A stretch of 6,822 nt of DNA, taken from contig NZ_CALIAA010000016.1 in assembly GCF_938040765.1 (NCBI RefSeq), forward strand, positions 1-6,822, written 5' to 3'. The notes beneath the pieces are model-generated. The model did no database searches. It saw nothing but the letters and a program-made list of their open reading frames with translations, and was not told the DNA's origin. This document shows positions 5,016-6,822 of this stretch, piece by piece. The stretch is from an uncultured Fretibacterium sp. (GTDB taxonomy: Bacteria > Synergistota > Synergistia > Synergistales > Aminobacteriaceae). Within the stretch, counting starts at the first letter, position 1. Every line of letters begins with the position of its first letter. The translations under genes were made by a program, and so were the position numbers.

Positions 5016-6785
5016 CTAGAAAAACTCCTTCTCCAGCCAGGTCTCGTCGGTCGAGGACTCCCGCCCGGCGATGGAGACGATCGGCAGCACCACGGCATAG
5101 GAGGAGCTGCGCCGTCTCAGGACGTCCCGGACCCGGCTCCTTATCCCCCGCGCCACGGCCTCCGCGTCGATGTTCGGGGCCCCGACAAACTCCTTGAGCA
5201 CCCGCTCCGCAGCGGCGCGGATCTCATCGAAGACCCGTTTGCGGTCGTCGGAGATGAAGACGCCCTGAGTCTCGAGAGCCAGGGGGGCCATCAGGCCGCC
5301 GCGCGAGTCGAGCGCCGCGGCGATGACGAGGACGCCGTCCTCCGCCAGGTCCCGGCGCTCCTTCATCACCGTGCTCTTCAGCCCGCCGACCGCGTTTCCG
5401 TCGACCAGAACGGCTCCGGACTGAACGTGGTCCTTCAGGCGGGGCTTCGCCCCATTCGAAAAACTCAGGACGTCCCCGTTCCCCATCACGAAGACGTTGC
5501 GCCCCGGGATCCCCACCTCCTGCGCGAGCTGGGAATGGCGCACCAGGTGGCGGTACTCCCCATGGATCGGGACGAAGTACTGGGGGCGCACCAGGTTGAG
5601 GATGATCTTCAGCTCCTCGGACGAGGCGTGGCCCGAGACGTGGGTCTGGCGGTCCTGTTCGTACACGACCTCGCAGCCCAGGGCGAAGAGGCGATTGATC
5701 GTGTTGTTTACCAGCTTCTCGTTGCCGGGTATGACGGAGGCCAGCAGGAACACGGCGTCGTGGTCCCCCAGGGAGACCTGCCGATGCTCGCCCCGGCTCA
5801 TCATGACGAGCCCGGAGAAGGGCTCCCCCTGGCTGCCCGTCGTCAGGATCACCAGCTGGTTGTCGGGGACCTTGCCGATGTCCTCGATCGGCACCATCAT
5901 CTTCTTGTCGATCTTCAGATACTCCAGCTCCCGGGCCAGCTCCACGTTGCGCACCATGCTGCGGCCCAGGAAGGCGATCTTGCGGTTAAAGCGCATCGCG
6001 CCGTCCACGACCTGCTGGATGCGGTGCACGTTGCTGGCGAACGAGGAGATGATGATGCGCCGGGTCCGATAGTTGCGGTACAGCTGCTCCAGGGTCCCGC
6101 TGATGATGCGTTCCGACGGGGTGAACCCCTTGCGCTCCGCGTTGGTGGAATCCGACGTCAGGAGGAGCACTCCCTTGTCTCCCTCCTCGGCGAACGCGCC
6201 GTAGTCCGTTATGCGCCCGTCGATGGGGGTGGAGTCGAGCTTGAAGTCCCCGGTGTGGACGATCCGCCCCAGGGGCGTCTCGATCGAGAGGGCCACGGCA
6301 TCGGGAATGGAGTGGCTGACCGCGATGAAGCGGACGCTGAACGGCCCGATCCGAATGACGTCGCCCGCCTTGACCTCGTTCATGCGCGTCTTGAGGGTGG
6401 GCTGATCCTCCTTGAGCTTGTTCCCGATCAGCCCCAGCGTCAGACGCGTCCCGTAGAGCGGGACGTTGAGGCGCGGCAGCACGAAGGGCAGAGCCCCCGT
6501 ATGGTCCTCGTGCCCATGGGTGATGATGATCCCCAGCACCTTCTCGCGATTCGCCTCCAGGTAGGAGATGTCGGGGACGATGTAGTCGATCCCCGGCAGC
6601 TCCTGGTCCGGAAACATCAGGCCGCAGTCGACCACGATGATGTCGTCGCCGTACTCGACGGCGTACATGTTCTTGCCGATCTCCCCCAGGCCGCCCAGGG
6701 GGATGAACTTCAAGGATGCGTTCTTCTCGCGGCCTGCGGCGGAAGCCCTGCTTCTGCGCCTCGGCCTTGCAGCTTTTTCAGCCAT
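5016..6785 (-). CDS. rnj: ribonuclease J
   Basis: A complete 589-residue cytoplasmic ribonuclease of the metallo-beta-lactamase/beta-CASP family, acting as a 5'-to-3' exonuclease and endonuclease in mRNA decay and rRNA maturation. The domain begins at LKFIPLGGLGEIGKN (residues 25-39). The zinc motif is HGHEDHTGA (90-98: H90, H92, D94, H95), completed by SHSIPD (H158) and HTGDF (D180). Beta-CASP features follow: SDSTNAERKG (211-220), SSFASNVHRIQ (247-257), LTTGSQGEP (314-322), THVSGHAS (381-388, with H382 and H386) and PIHGEYRHL (406-414, H408 as the last metal ligand). Residues from about 450 on form the C-terminal domain. Compared with the Bacillus J1 enzyme (about 555 residues) there is a basic N-terminal tail of about 24 residues rich in R and K. 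All metal ligands are intact, so activity is expected. ATG 6785 is the only possible start because a TGA lies in frame two codons upstream; GGAGGA stands 11 bases before it. One copy is seen; whether a second paralogue exists cannot be told here. Confidence 0.97.
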   Translation of the reverse strand: MAEKAARPRRRSRASAAGREKNASLKFIPLGGLGEIGKNMYAVEYGDDIIVVDCGLMFPDQELPGIDYIVPDISYLEANREKVLGIIITHGHEDHTGALPFVLPRLNVPLYGTRLTLGLIGNKLKEDQPTLKTRMNEVKAGDVIRIGPFSVRFIAVSHSIPDAVALSIETPLGRIVHTGDFKLDSTPIDGRITDYGAFAEEGDKGVLLLTSDSTNAERKGFTPSERIISGTLEQLYRNYRTRRIIISSFASNVHRIQQVVDGAMRFNRKIAFLGRSMVRNVELARELEYLKIDKKMMVPIEDIGKVPDNQLVILTTGSQGEPFSGLVMMSRGEHRQVSLGDHDAVFLLASVIPGNEKLVNNTINRLFALGCEVVYEQDRQTHVSGHASSEELKIILNLVRPQYFVPIHGEYRHLVRHSQLAQEVGIPGRNVFVMGNGDVLSFSNGAKPRLKDHVQSGAVLVDGNAVGGLKSTVMKERRDLAEDGVLVIAAALDSRGGLMAPLALETQGVFISDDRKRVFDEIRAAAERVLKEFVGAPNIDAEAVARGIRSRVRDVLRRRSSSYAVVLPIVSIAGRESSTDETWLEKEFF

Positions 6786-6796
6786 TGATCAGGTTG

Positions 6797-6802
6797 TCCT
6801 CC
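6797..6802 (-). promoter_or_regulatory. Shine-Dalgarno of rnj
   Basis: GGAGGA on the minus strand stands 11 bases upstream of ATG 6785, slightly farther than the usual five to nine. The region beyond it to the window edge (6803-6822) is AT-rich and contains GATATTTT twice, 11 bases apart. It could include part of a promoter, but too little is visible to assign boxes. Confidence 0.6.
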
Positions 6803-6822
6803 AAAAATATCGATAAAATATC

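Noticed and set aside
4970..5197. Plus-strand frame of 75 codons over the rnj-uppP spacer
   Set aside because: Mostly antisense to the 3' end of rnj, with a proline/arginine-rich translation typical of shadows and no ribosome-binding site seen.
3507..6788. Open reading frame of 1093 codons on the plus strand, opposite rnj, uppP and maf
   Set aside because: It is a compositional shadow. It runs antisense across three genes with intact family motifs and across their junctions, its translation is low-complexity (rich in Q, D, H, G, P, R) with no domain, and high GC at third positions removes stop codons on the opposite strand.
1..6822. Search by eye for CRISPR repeats, insertion-sequence ends, tRNA or rRNA genes
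   Set aside because: No regularly spaced repeats, transposase motifs, terminal inverted repeats with target duplications, or RNA-gene signatures were seen.

Overview
The window is a GC-rich stretch of bacterial chromosome in which every supportable gene lies on the minus strand, so the text reads from right (upstream) to left (downstream). The content is a housekeeping and cell-envelope cluster: ribonuclease J, undecaprenyl-diphosphatase (UppP), a Maf-type nucleotide pyrophosphatase, a DUF5693 membrane protein and a CsaB-type polysaccharide pyruvyl transferase. After a non-coding gap of about 240 bases comes the beginning of a RelA/SpoT-like gene that runs off the left edge. RNase J together with CsaB, high GC, and TTG/GTG start candidates suggest an S-layer-bearing lineage such as Synergistota. 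A deep Firmicutes group (Limnochordia or Negativicutes type) remains possible. The lineage is inferred from gene content only and is not certain.

Layout, upstream to downstream. At 6786-6822 is an AT-rich leader with a GGAGGA Shine-Dalgarno. At 5016-6785 is rnj. After 66 bases comes uppP (4125-4949). Three bases after its stop comes maf (3519-4121). DUF5693 follows (about 1573-3480, TTG start, preceded by one of two good Shine-Dalgarno sites). Four bases after its stop comes csaB (546-1568). The tight spacing from uppP to csaB makes a single transcript very likely, and rnj probably belongs to it too. Right after the csaB stop (440-545) are several inverted repeats that may end or protect the transcript. 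A candidate sigma70-type promoter (418-446) lies just beyond them and probably drives the RelA/SpoT-like gene (1-305, partial).

How the genes fit together. UppP regenerates undecaprenyl phosphate, the lipid carrier for peptidoglycan and cell-wall polysaccharides. CsaB adds ketal-linked pyruvate to a wall polysaccharide, which in known systems is the ligand for SLH-domain S-layer proteins. DUF5693 sits translationally next to csaB and has an extracytoplasmic domain plus a polytopic membrane domain, so it is a good candidate for a transport, assembly or modification step in the same polysaccharide pathway (inference). Maf is a nucleotide-pool or cell-division-linked enzyme often found among envelope genes. 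RNase J is a general RNA-processing enzyme.

I saw no mobile elements, CRISPR arrays, tRNAs or rRNAs. The very long open frames on the plus strand are compositional shadows of the minus-strand genes. The least understood items are the DUF5693 protein and the RelA/SpoT-like protein, whose visible synthetase motif departs from the classical pattern.
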